A stretch of 8,359 nt of DNA, taken from NCBI GenBank assembly GCA_017881705.1, contig JADGQP010000065.1, positions 1 through 8,359 on the forward strand, given 5' to 3'. Numbering within the stretch: position 1 is the first letter of the stretch; the number at the start of each line of letters is the position of its first letter. This DNA is from Christensenellaceae bacterium (GTDB lineage Bacteria; Bacillota; Clostridia; Christensenellales; Aristaeellaceae). Positions 1 to 5,520 of the stretch are shown here, one piece after another. A program made the position numbers and the translations under genes. The notes beneath the pieces were generated by a model. That model was not told the origin of the DNA. It did not search any database and saw only the letters and a list, made by a program, of their open reading frames with translations.

Positions 1-60
1 ATTTCTATGGTTTTCAGGTTCTTTTCCGCATCCTGAACACACTACCGGCAACGCCGGATT
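1..60. other. Window edge, coding content unresolved
   Basis: Three readings are open and none can be proved from so few bases. On the minus strand an open frame runs off the window edge and ends VCSGCGKEPENHRN, with a CxxC pair like the start of a zinc ribbon. Its only upstream ATG (78-76) lies in the loop of the thiN terminator. On the plus strand, one frame stops at 34-36 (TGA) after ISMVFRFFSAS, and another stops at 62-64 (TAA) after FLWFSGSFPHPEHTTGNAGL; either could be the tail of a convergent gene. A small hairpin, CCGGC-AAC-GCCGG, lies at 45-57 with no T run on either side. Confidence 0.25.
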
Positions 61-88
61 ATAAAAAATGGAGGGCATCAACCCTCCG
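61..88 (-). terminator. Intrinsic terminator of thiN
   Basis: Read on the minus strand, GGAGGG and CCCTCC form a 6-bp GC-rich stem (87-82 with 75-70) around a TTGATG loop, followed by ATTTTTTAT. It lies 20 bases after the thiN stop codon. On the plus strand the same stem is followed only by GTTTTCTC, so it could also stop a convergent transcript, but less well. Confidence 0.8.
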
Positions 89-107
89 TTTTCTCGGGAA
101 CAGGCTT

Positions 108-734
108 TTATTTTTTAGGCGACAGCGCCGTAAATATCAGCAGCGTACCCCGCCCAACCGTTACGCTCGCCTTGCCGCCCGCGTACTCGTTGCTTACGCC
201 AAGGGGTCTGTCGCACGTAAGCGTAGCCTGATCCAGCTGAAATTTAAGTCCTTCCAGCGTTACGGCGCGCGCGCGCGCGCCGTGGCAAAACACGGAAACC
301 AACGTTCCGGCAGGCCTTTCGGGCAGGATAAGCGTACCGTGCGTAAGGGCGAACACATCGTAACGGGGGCAAACCATACGCGCGAGCGCGCCGCGACGGC
401 TTAGCCCACCCAACAGCTGCAGATTGGCCAGCGTATGGTCCGCGCGACCGCCATCCGCGCCGTAAAGCGCGAAATCGCGGTAGCCGCGCGCCCACCCTTC
501 CGCGATGGCGATACCCATATCCGTATCGTCCTTTTCCACGGGGAAGATGCGCAGGGGAATCCCTTCCGGGCGATCGGCGAGCGAATCAAAATCGCCAACC
601 AGCAGCCCGGGCCGCACGCCCAGTTTTGCCAACGCAAGGTAGCCCGCGTCCGCGGCGATGATAAAATCGCCGTTTTGGGGCGCAAAGTCGCGTGCGGTAA
701 AATCGCCCGCGCCTACCAGATAGCAGGTCGACAT
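108..734 (-). CDS. thiN: Thiamine pyrophosphokinase
   Basis: Cytosolic enzyme of 208 residues that moves a pyrophosphate from ATP to thiamine to make thiamine pyrophosphate, the cofactor form. The family landmarks are present in order: AADAGY (27-32), GDFDS (47-51), the acidic KDDTD stretch (68-72) that helps bind metal and ATP, the GADGGRADH motif (92-100) at the active site, and GVSNE (179-183) in the C-terminal thiamine-binding part. The length is normal for the family. The ATG at 734 is chosen because AAGGAGG lies 6 bases upstream (747-741). An open frame continues upstream to 818, but those residues do not look like the family and would run through the rpsI terminator. The gene follows rpsI by 122 bases. 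No separate promoter is clear there, so expression may depend on leakage past the upstream terminator. No TPP riboswitch was seen. Confidence 0.95.
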   Translation of the reverse strand: MSTCYLVGAGDFTARDFAPQNGDFIIAADAGYLALAKLGVRPGLLVGDFDSLADRPEGIPLRIFPVEKDDTDMGIAIAEGWARGYRDFALYGADGGRADHTLANLQLLGGLSRRGALARMVCPRYDVFALTHGTLILPERPAGTLVSVFCHGARARAVTLEGLKFQLDQATLTCDRPLGVSNEYAGGKASVTVGRGTLLIFTALSPKK

Positions 735-754
735 AAGTGCCTCCTTGGGTCGGC

Positions 755-792
755 AGATATACAAGAGGGCCGCCCGCATCCGCGAACGGCCC
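755..792 (-). terminator. Hairpin terminator after rpsI
   Basis: On the minus strand, bases 792-767 fold into an 11-bp stem: GGGCCGTTCGC pairs with GCGGGCGGCCC around a GGAT tetraloop. It is followed by TCTTGTATATCTG, a broken T run. The two U-U/G-G steps pair as wobbles only in the minus-strand RNA; in plus-strand RNA they would be C-A mismatches. This supports a function for minus transcripts, that is, ending the rplM-rpsI operon. The imperfect T run suggests some readthrough into thiN. Confidence 0.6.
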
Positions 793-856
793 CCGCATCG
801 ATTCGGTAAACCGAACACATTGCGATGGGAAAAATACGCTCCCGACCCCGTCCCGT

Positions 857-1249
857 TTAGCGCTTGCTGAACTGGGGCGCGCGGCGGGCGGCCTTGAGGC
901 CGTACTTTTTACGTTCCTTCATGCGCGGGTCGCGCGTGAGGAAACCGGCCTTTTTAAGGCTGTCGCGCAGTTCGGGGTCGGCTTTGATCAGCGCGCGGCT
1001 GATGCCGTGGCGGATTGCGCCCGCCTGGCCGCTGAGGCCGCCGCCGTGAACGCTGACCAGGATATCCATTTCACCGCCGGCCTTGGTGAGTTCCAAGGGC
1101 TGGCGAACGGTCATCTTGTGGGTTTCCAGACCGAAATACCCATCCAGATCACGCTTGTTTACGATTATTTTACCGTCACCGGCAACCAGACGAACGCGGG
1201 CAATAGCCTCTTTTCGACGGCCGACGGCGCTGTATTCTACCTTAGCCAT
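857..1249 (-). CDS. rpsI: 30S ribosomal protein S9
   Basis: Component of the small ribosomal subunit; its C-terminal tail reaches toward the P-site tRNA. The 130-residue product is full length and has the family signatures: VGRRKEAIARVRL near the N-terminus, the central VSVHGGGLSGQAGAIRHGISRAL stretch (about 66-87, abridged by its key glycines), a DPRMKERKKYG segment, and the conserved C-terminal PQFSKR. The ATG at 1249 is preceded by AAAGGAGA at 1266-1259. It lies 26 bases downstream of rplM in the usual bacterial rplM-rpsI order, with no promoter between, so the two are almost certainly one transcript started at the promoter near 1857-1828. Nothing odd was seen in the sequence. Confidence 0.98.
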   Translation of the reverse strand: MAKVEYSAVGRRKEAIARVRLVAGDGKIIVNKRDLDGYFGLETHKMTVRQPLELTKAGGEMDILVSVHGGGLSGQAGAIRHGISRALIKADPELRDSLKKAGFLTRDPRMKERKKYGLKAARRAPQFSKR

Positions 1250-1275
1250 GGTATCCTATCTCCTTTACGCGTCCG

Positions 1276-1707
1276 TTACTTGATTTCCAGTTTTTCGGGC
1301 TTGCGGGACTCATACTCGTGTTCAGGCCCAACATACACACGAAGTTTTTTTGCCATCTGGCGCCCGAGAGGACCCTTGGGGAGCATGCCGATGATTGCCT
1401 TTCTTACGACGAAGTCAGGCTTCTCGATCATGAGGGTACGGTAGAGCGTTTCGCTGAGCCCGCCGGGATATCCGCTGTGATGATAGTAGATCTTCTGGTC
1501 GAGCTTCTTGCCCGTGAGCACCACCTTGTCGGCGTTGATGATGATCACGTAATCCCCCGTATCCACGTGCGGGGTGTAAATGGGTTTATGTTTTCCGCGC
1601 AGCACGTTGGCAACCTGGCTGGCAAGACGGCCCAGCACAGCGCCGTCCGCGTCCACGATAAACCATTTGCGCTGTACGTCTTCGGCTTTGGCCATGTAGG
1701 TATTCAA
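1276..1707 (-). CDS. rplM: 50S ribosomal protein L13 (TTG start)
   Basis: Large-subunit protein that binds 23S rRNA early in assembly. The 143 residues from the TTG at 1707 match the usual length. They show the family pattern: TYMAKAEDVQRKW at the start, LGRLASQVANVLRGKHKP, TPHVDTGDYVIIINADKV, LTGKKLDQKIYYHHSGYPGG (split here by motif), and RKAIIGMLPKGPLGR near the end. The TTG is preferred over the in-frame ATG at 1695 because AAGGAGG (1722-1716) lies 8 bases before TTG but 20 before ATG, and because L13 proteins normally carry the residues before MAK (x-x-TYMAK). Frames further upstream (to 1785) run through the leader RNA and do not resemble L13. First gene of the rplM-rpsI operon, with its own promoter and a folded leader. 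Confidence 0.97.
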   Translation of the reverse strand: MNTYMAKAEDVQRKWFIVDADGAVLGRLASQVANVLRGKHKPIYTPHVDTGDYVIIINADKVVLTGKKLDQKIYYHHSGYPGGLSETLYRTLMIEKPDFVVRKAIIGMLPKGPLGRQMAKKLRVYVGPEHEYESRKPEKLEIK

Positions 1708-1821
1708 GTTAGTTTCCTCCTTAAGGAAAGCTGTTTCCAATCTCCTGTGCGACGCCTGATGGTCAGCAGGCATACGCTGATACAATAAACGGTCCGGGGC
1801 TGGCGGAGTTTATTGATGCCA
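1708..1821 (-). promoter_or_regulatory. rplM structured 5' leader (L13-leader-like)
   Basis: About 113 bases of leader between the predicted start of transcription and the TTG of rplM. Three foldable parts are visible. First, CAATAAAC (1815-1808) pairs with GTTTATTG (1790-1783), with an inner TCCG/CGGA helix. Second, ATGCCTG (1773-1767) pairs with CAGGCGT (1758-1752); a competing TCAGC/GCTGA stem (1780-1776 with 1767-1763) shares bases with it. Third, GGAAA (1738-1734) pairs with TTTCC (1729-1725), whereas the same TTTCC can instead join TTTCCT/AGGAAA (1729-1724 with 1718-1713) and cover part of the ribosome binding site. An L13 leader motif that mediates feedback by the ribosomal protein is known in Bacillota. 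Whether this leader belongs to that motif needs a covariance search. Confidence 0.55.
1716..1722 (-). promoter_or_regulatory. Ribosome binding site that sets the rplM TTG start
   Basis: AAGGAGG, a full match to the anti-Shine-Dalgarno sequence, with 8 bases to TTG at 1707-1705. The nearest ATG (1695-1693) is 20 bases away, too far for this site. Confidence 0.85.
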
Positions 1822-1827
1822 ATGACG

Positions 1828-1857
1828 ATCATATCAAATTGTCCGAGGGTTTGTCAA
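1828..1857 (-). promoter_or_regulatory. Sigma-A-type promoter of rplM-rpsI
   Basis: A perfect TTGACA -35 box (1857-1852), an 18-base spacer, and a TATGAT -10 box (1833-1828) preceded by TGA, which makes an extended -10. Transcription would start near 1823-1820. It sits between the deoC stop (1895) and rplM, so rplM-rpsI is not dependent on deoC transcription. Confidence 0.8.
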
Positions 1858-1894
1858 GAAAAATCTTGGAACCCGCGACGTTTTTCAGCGTTCT

Positions 1895-2635
1895 TCAATA
1901 CGCGCAGGAAGCATCCGTTTCCTTCGCGTCGGTGGGCGCTTCGCAAAGTGTTCCTTCGGCGTTGCGTTTTTCCGCCTCGGCCATAATCTTTTCCGTCGCC
2001 GATACCCCGCAGCGCGTGGCGCCCGCGGCGCGTACAGCCAGCACCGTGTCCAGGTCACGGATGCCGCCGGAGCCTTTTACCTGGCAGGCGGGAGGCACGC
2101 TTTTACGCATCAGGCGCACATCCTCCACCTTGCAGCCCGCGGAACCGTAGCCTGTGCTGGTTTTTACCCAGTCCGCACCCGCGCCGGCGGCCAACTTGCA
2201 GGCGCGCACCTTCTGATCGTCGTTCAGGTAGCAGGTTTCGAGGATCACCTTCACCTTGGCATCGCGGCTGTGCGCAAGCTCGCAGATCGCACGAATCTCG
2301 TTTTGCACGTAACGATCATCGCCCGCGATAAGGCGGCCGATGTTGATAACCATGTCCAGTTCCACGCAGCCGTCGTCCAGCGCGGCTTTCGCCTCGGCCA
2401 GCTTAATTTCCGGCAGGTGGTTGCCGTGTGGAAAGCCGATAACCGTGCACACGTGCACGTCGCTTCCCTTAAGCATCTGCGCCACCAGTTTCATATCCCC
2501 AGGGCGCGCGCAGACACTGGCGGTATCGTATTTCAGGGCGACCTCGCACCCCGTACGAACGTCCTCCTGCGTAAGGTAGGGCTGCAGGGTGCTGTGATCC
2601 AGCATTTTGGCGATATCGTGAGGCGTCAGTTTCAT
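1895..2635 (-). CDS. deoC: Deoxyribose-phosphate aldolase
   Basis: Cytosolic class I aldolase that splits 2-deoxy-D-ribose 5-phosphate into glyceraldehyde 3-phosphate and acetaldehyde, the last step in using the sugar of deoxynucleosides. In the 246-residue product the active-site residues are visible: Asp94 in the VELDMVINIG strand, the Schiff-base Lys158 in WVKTSTGYG, and Lys187 in VKGSGGIRD. The C-terminal GATRCGVSAT is the phosphate-binding loop region. Its Cys at 209 is a less usual choice where Ile is common. The last 25 or so residues look like an unstructured extension. The ATG at 2635 has a G-rich ribosome binding site, AAGGGGG (about 2652-2646). It follows the 551-residue gene by 51 bases with no clear terminator, so readthrough from that cluster is possible. 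No terminator was found after its TGA stop; the rplM promoter starts 38 bases on. Confidence 0.96.
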   Translation of the reverse strand: MKLTPHDIAKMLDHSTLQPYLTQEDVRTGCEVALKYDTASVCARPGDMKLVAQMLKGSDVHVCTVIGFPHGNHLPEIKLAEAKAALDDGCVELDMVINIGRLIAGDDRYVQNEIRAICELAHSRDAKVKVILETCYLNDDQKVRACKLAAGAGADWVKTSTGYGSAGCKVEDVRLMRKSVPPACQVKGSGGIRDLDTVLAVRAAGATRCGVSATEKIMAEAEKRNAEGTLCEAPTDAKETDASCAY

Positions 2636-2673
2636 AGGTGGTTTCCCCCTTGTTGCATTATTGGAAAGTAAGA

Positions 2674-2685
2674 AAACAGCTGTTT
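2674..2685. repeat. 12-bp perfect palindrome upstream of deoC
   Basis: AAACAGCTGTTT reads the same on both strands. It lies in the 51-base gap between the 551-residue gene and deoC, 38 bases before the deoC ATG. It could be an operator, or a very small hairpin followed by TCTT. No -35/-10 pair was found beside it. Confidence 0.4.
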
Positions 2686-2686
2686 A

Positions 2687-4342
2687 TTATGTCGTTTCCC
2701 CGCCCGCAGCATCCGCGTTCCGCAAGGCGGTTTCGGACAGCAGGGGCTCATCCTCCCCATCGTCCGTCTCGGGAAAGGGCGGCGGTTCTTCCGTTTCGGC
2801 ATAAGGCCTGCGCAGCATCGCGGCACGCATGGCATATCCGCCCTCGATACCGCGTTCCGTTTCCTCGTTTCGCGTAAAACCTGCCCCGTCTTCCCGCTTT
2901 AGTCCCATACGGTGAAGGTAGTCAATCTCGGCGTCGTACCCGCTCAAGGGCGCGCTGTCCAGCGTCGCGGTTTCTTTTTCCACGGTTGAGGCGAGCCTGT
3001 CCGCCCGCTTGGTCAGCATAACGCACGCTTTTTCGTACGCGGGCGATTCCGGATCCATCAGGCGAAGGGCGGTTTCACACCGGTACAGGGCGTCGACCAG
3101 CCGACCCTTATGCTCCTGCAGCATGGCCAGCGCCAGCATCCTGCGGTAGGGTTCGGGTTCAACCGGGAGGTTGCCGACGGTAAAGGAGCATTTTTCGATT
3201 GTCATCCTACGGCTACGAACCTGCTCGCGGCTATCGGGAATACACACCTGCATGGCTGGCCCGCCCTGAGGGCTTTGGCCGCTGCCGTAGGCGGGGTTAT
3301 TGCGGGCTTCGGCCGCCAGCGGCATAAGCGTTGAATCGCGCACGGCCGCAACACGCACCGCGTCCGGGTAGCGCCCGCCGCCGGTTTCGGGGTCGTAACG
3401 CGGCGCGATCTGGAACGCCTCGCAAAGCGCACGCGCGTCCAGCGCCATGGTGCGCCGGTCTACGCAGGTATATGCATCCGCGTAAGGAATCCACAGATCT
3501 CCAATAAAATCGTTATCCGCAAAGTATAGCTGCGTAAGTTTCGTCGAGCGTTCATCCGCCAGCTGGGGCACAAAGCGGTCGCAGGCGTAACGCATGGGCA
3601 CGTACAGGCGCACGCGTTGGGAGAGCCTCGCGTTTCGGGTATAGCATGCCGGGCGAGCAGCATCACCTCGCAGGCTTGCATAAACCGATAGTTCCTGCAG
3701 TGCGGCTTCCAATTCGGGCTGCGTAAAACAGAACGGCTGAAATCCTTCGGCCTGAAGGTAATCCGCGGCAAAAGCGTCCGCGTCGTATGCTTGTCCCGCG
3801 CTCACGCGATCCAGCGCGTAGCGAGCAAAATCACCTGCGCGCTCCGTTACCCCCAGCGCTTCCTCCGCCGCAGCCAGCATCCCGCCGCCGCGCGGGTACA
3901 CGCTTTCCGGCACCGCCACAGCCTGGCTCCCCCCGCCGATCAGGTATACGCAGAGTTTATCCCCCAGAAAGGCTTGGTATTGCGGAAACCGGTCCGCCCA
4001 GGCATCGTCTACGGTAAACACGCCCGTGCCGATATATCGCCCGTCATAGGTGAAATTGCGCAGCCGGTTGTCGCCCGCGTATAAATCGGGGAATCGCTCG
4101 CACAGTCTGGCGTGGTATTCGGTCGGGTCGATTGAAAAACCGTTGGGCGCTGTTTTTGCGCCGCGCTTTTTGCCAATATAGGGCATATCCACCGTAAGCT
4201 CGCGCGGAAATAACGGCAGGAAAATTCCAAAGCGCGGCGGGGACGCCGGCTGCGACTGCGCAAACAGAGCCCTGCCGCGAGCCAGCAGCGTTTCCGCGGG
4301 CAAGCCGGCATAGCCGAGGGTTCCGTACGCAAGATAATCCAT
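2687..4342 (-). CDS. Uncharacterised 551-residue protein, possible toxin-related
   Basis: I do not recognise a named family. The protein has no signal peptide and no membrane segment, so it is probably cytosolic. It opens with MDYLAYGTLGYAGLPAETLL. Residues about 90-165 hold GRYIGTGVFTVDDAW, then QYQAFLGDKL and IGGGSQAVAVPESVYP, followed by GGGMLAAAEEALGVT. To my recollection this patch has the spacing of a histidine-rich HNH-type toxin nuclease core, but with Val, Tyr and Leu where histidines would be expected. Residues about 397-455 form two or three TPR-like amphipathic helices (LALAMLQEHKGRLVDALYR, then PESPAYEKA). The tail (515-551) is acidic, proline-rich and probably disordered. The ATG at 4342 is preceded by AAAGGAG with 6 bases spacing. 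A longer open frame runs to 4627 but would overlap the Syd-like gene out of frame. It follows that gene by 22 bases, so they are surely co-transcribed. Confidence 0.75.
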   Translation of the reverse strand: MDYLAYGTLGYAGLPAETLLARGRALFAQSQPASPPRFGIFLPLFPRELTVDMPYIGKKRGAKTAPNGFSIDPTEYHARLCERFPDLYAGDNRLRNFTYDGRYIGTGVFTVDDAWADRFPQYQAFLGDKLCVYLIGGGSQAVAVPESVYPRGGGMLAAAEEALGVTERAGDFARYALDRVSAGQAYDADAFAADYLQAEGFQPFCFTQPELEAALQELSVYASLRGDAARPACYTRNARLSQRVRLYVPMRYACDRFVPQLADERSTKLTQLYFADNDFIGDLWIPYADAYTCVDRRTMALDARALCEAFQIAPRYDPETGGGRYPDAVRVAAVRDSTLMPLAAEARNNPAYGSGQSPQGGPAMQVCIPDSREQVRSRRMTIEKCSFTVGNLPVEPEPYRRMLALAMLQEHKGRLVDALYRCETALRLMDPESPAYEKACVMLTKRADRLASTVEKETATLDSAPLSGYDAEIDYLHRMGLKREDGAGFTRNEETERGIEGGYAMRAAMLRRPYAETEEPPPFPETDDGEDEPLLSETALRNADAAGGETT

Positions 4343-4364
4343 GGCAATCTCCTTTGACTGAACG

Positions 4365-4952
4365 CTAAAAATCGTATACGAATTGCAGTTTGGGCAGCAA
4401 TCTTTCCACCGTAAGGCGGCAGTACACGGGTTTTGGGTCATTTTCCGCGCGGCGCACAAACATCTGCCCGTCCTCGGCCGCGAGCAGCACCAGCAGCGGC
4501 TCGCCTCCGTCGCAGGTGGCGGCCATGCCGTATGCCAGCGGCTCGGCGGGGCAGCGGCGATGGTACAGCATCGCTTCGTTGAGCGCCTGAGAGGGCGCAG
4601 CCAGCTCGGTATTGCGGTAAGCCTCAAAAACGCGGTTATAAAGAAAACTCAGCGGGCTGTTCATCGGCGCAACCGGCAGGCGGAAACGCATCTCCAGAAA
4701 CTGGCACGTGCACAGATAGTCCCGTATGCTCTGGTGAAAACTGCCCGCGTTTTCACCCAGAACCGGCTGGCCGTCCGGCCAGGCGATTGGCTGCCAATAG
4801 GCATAACCCGGTCGCTGGCAGCCGGGCAGCACCAGTTTTTCGTCCATGGGCGTACGCAGGCAGGTCAGCGGCCTGCGACCCGTTTCCTTAATGGCTGACT
4901 GTTGAAAACGAACCAGATAATCCCGCATGATCGGCGAAAGATTGCCAGGCAC
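4365..4952 (-). CDS. Syd/SUKH-superfamily-like protein (GTG start)
   Basis: A soluble protein of 195 residues. By eye it follows the layout of the SecY-interacting protein Syd, a member of the SUKH superfamily. It has an N-terminal DYLVRFQQSA helix (11-20), the AYWQPI strand (51-56, Syd has YWQP), a helix and strand IRDYL...CQFLEMRF (76-90, compare Syd TTQFAGDMHAQF), then GQMFVRRA (162-169, Syd GEVCKE). It ends with a terminal helix RLTVERLLPKLQ (179-190, Syd LASNLAEFLNQL). Many SUKH proteins act as immunity factors against polymorphic toxins; Syd itself was described in proteobacteria as a binder of SecY. Which applies here is unknown. The GTG at 4952 is chosen because AGGAGG lies 10 bases before it (4968-4963); the later ATG at 4928 lacks such a site. 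It is 61 bases after the 143-residue gene and 22 before the 551-residue gene, in one operon. Confidence 0.65.
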   Translation of the reverse strand: MPGNLSPIMRDYLVRFQQSAIKETGRRPLTCLRTPMDEKLVLPGCQRPGYAYWQPIAWPDGQPVLGENAGSFHQSIRDYLCTCQFLEMRFRLPVAPMNSPLSFLYNRVFEAYRNTELAAPSQALNEAMLYHRRCPAEPLAYGMAATCDGGEPLLVLLAAEDGQMFVRRAENDPKPVYCRLTVERLLPKLQFVYDF

Positions 4953-4962
4953 GCAACATTCC

Positions 4963-4968
4963 CCTCCT
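4963..4968 (-). promoter_or_regulatory. Ribosome binding site that sets the GTG start
   Basis: AGGAGG with a 10-base gap to GTG (4952-4950). The in-frame ATG at 4928-4926 has only AT-rich or pyrimidine-rich sequence before it, so the GTG is the better start for the Syd-like gene. Confidence 0.65.
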
Positions 4969-5013
4969 CGGTAACTACGGCCCGCGCAACCCAAAGGCGA
5001 ACCGTGAAATAAA

Positions 5014-5445
5014 TTAGCGGTAGGTCAGGCGAAGCGTCGCATCGCCGCAACGCGGATCGGTCGCCACCATGGCCGTTCCAAACGGGCAACGGAACAGCAC
5101 CCCGCCGCGGTCGTCCGGCAGAGGATCCGAACAGCGCAGGCATTGAAACAGGAACGCGCGCTGGCGTTCGGCGGCGGCGCGCTTACGGTTGCCGATGGCC
5201 GACACGAAAAACTCCACAGCGTGCAGCTTCTCACCGCGTAAAAAACATACGCAGCTGAGCCTGCCGCCGGGCACGGCGAACGCCGGAAAACAAACGATAT
5301 CCCCCTGCACCCGGCCATCCGGCGCGGCGGGGGTTTTAACAAGGCGGGCGCAGGCTTTCAGCAGTTCGTCCCTGGACATATGCGCATACAAGCGCGTGCT
5401 GCCGGTCAGCTGCACCGCGCCGCTTTCGTCATCCCAAAACCGCAT
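5014..5445 (-). CDS. Uncharacterised 143-residue protein, immunity-like
   Basis: Small soluble protein with no signal peptide. An N-terminal helix follows the HMSRDELLKACA segment (22-33). Then come alternating strands, including RLSCVCFLRGEKLHAVEFFVSA (62-83, abridged by its pattern). The C-terminal block runs GGVLFRCPFGTAMVATDPRCGDATLRLTY (114-142, again by pattern). A final arrangement of aromatic-PFG, a few residues, DPR-x-G-D, then a beta strand ending in Tyr recalls small proteins found beside SMI1/KNR4-type genes in Clostridia; I cannot name the family. Four cysteines (102, 105, 120, 133) start as CLRC and could bind zinc instead. First gene of the cluster, with the strong promoter at 5566-5538 upstream. 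The ATG at 5445 has a G-run ribosome binding site that may be masked by a GGGG/CCCC hairpin. Confidence 0.65.
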   Translation of the reverse strand: MRFWDDESGAVQLTGSTRLYAHMSRDELLKACARLVKTPAAPDGRVQGDIVCFPAFAVPGGRLSCVCFLRGEKLHAVEFFVSAIGNRKRAAAERQRAFLFQCLRCSDPLPDDRGGVLFRCPFGTAMVATDPRCGDATLRLTYR

Positions 5446-5462
5446 GGGGCGGGTCCCCCCTT
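5446..5462 (-). promoter_or_regulatory. G-run ribosome binding site in a possible hairpin
   Basis: AAGGGGGG (5462-5455) precedes the ATG at 5445. GGGG (5460-5457) can pair with CCCC (5449-5446), which touches the ATG, around a 7-base loop. This would hide the ribosome binding site and may hold translation of the first cluster gene low. Confidence 0.4.
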
Positions 5463-5520
5463 CAAACCTGTCGGAAGGTGCCGCGCAACCGGAAAAACCA
5501 TACGCCGGTCATTCGAAGCG

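Noticed and set aside
58..81. Minus-strand promoter with TATAAT at 63-58 and TTGATG at 81-76
   Set aside because: The spacer is only 12 bases and both boxes are part of the terminator loop and T run.
735..818. Upstream extension of thiN by 28 residues
   Set aside because: The added residues run through the rpsI terminator hairpin and do not resemble the family; AAGGAGG supports the start at 734.
737..1444. Long plus-strand open frame opposite rpsI and rplM
   Set aside because: It is antisense to two certain ribosomal protein genes, has no ribosome binding site, and such frames are common in GC-rich DNA.
4343..4627. N-terminal extension of the 551-residue protein by about 95 residues
   Set aside because: It overlaps the Syd-like gene in another frame, its Arg/Pro/Cys-rich sequence looks like out-of-frame translation, and AAAGGAG sits 6 bases before the ATG at 4342.
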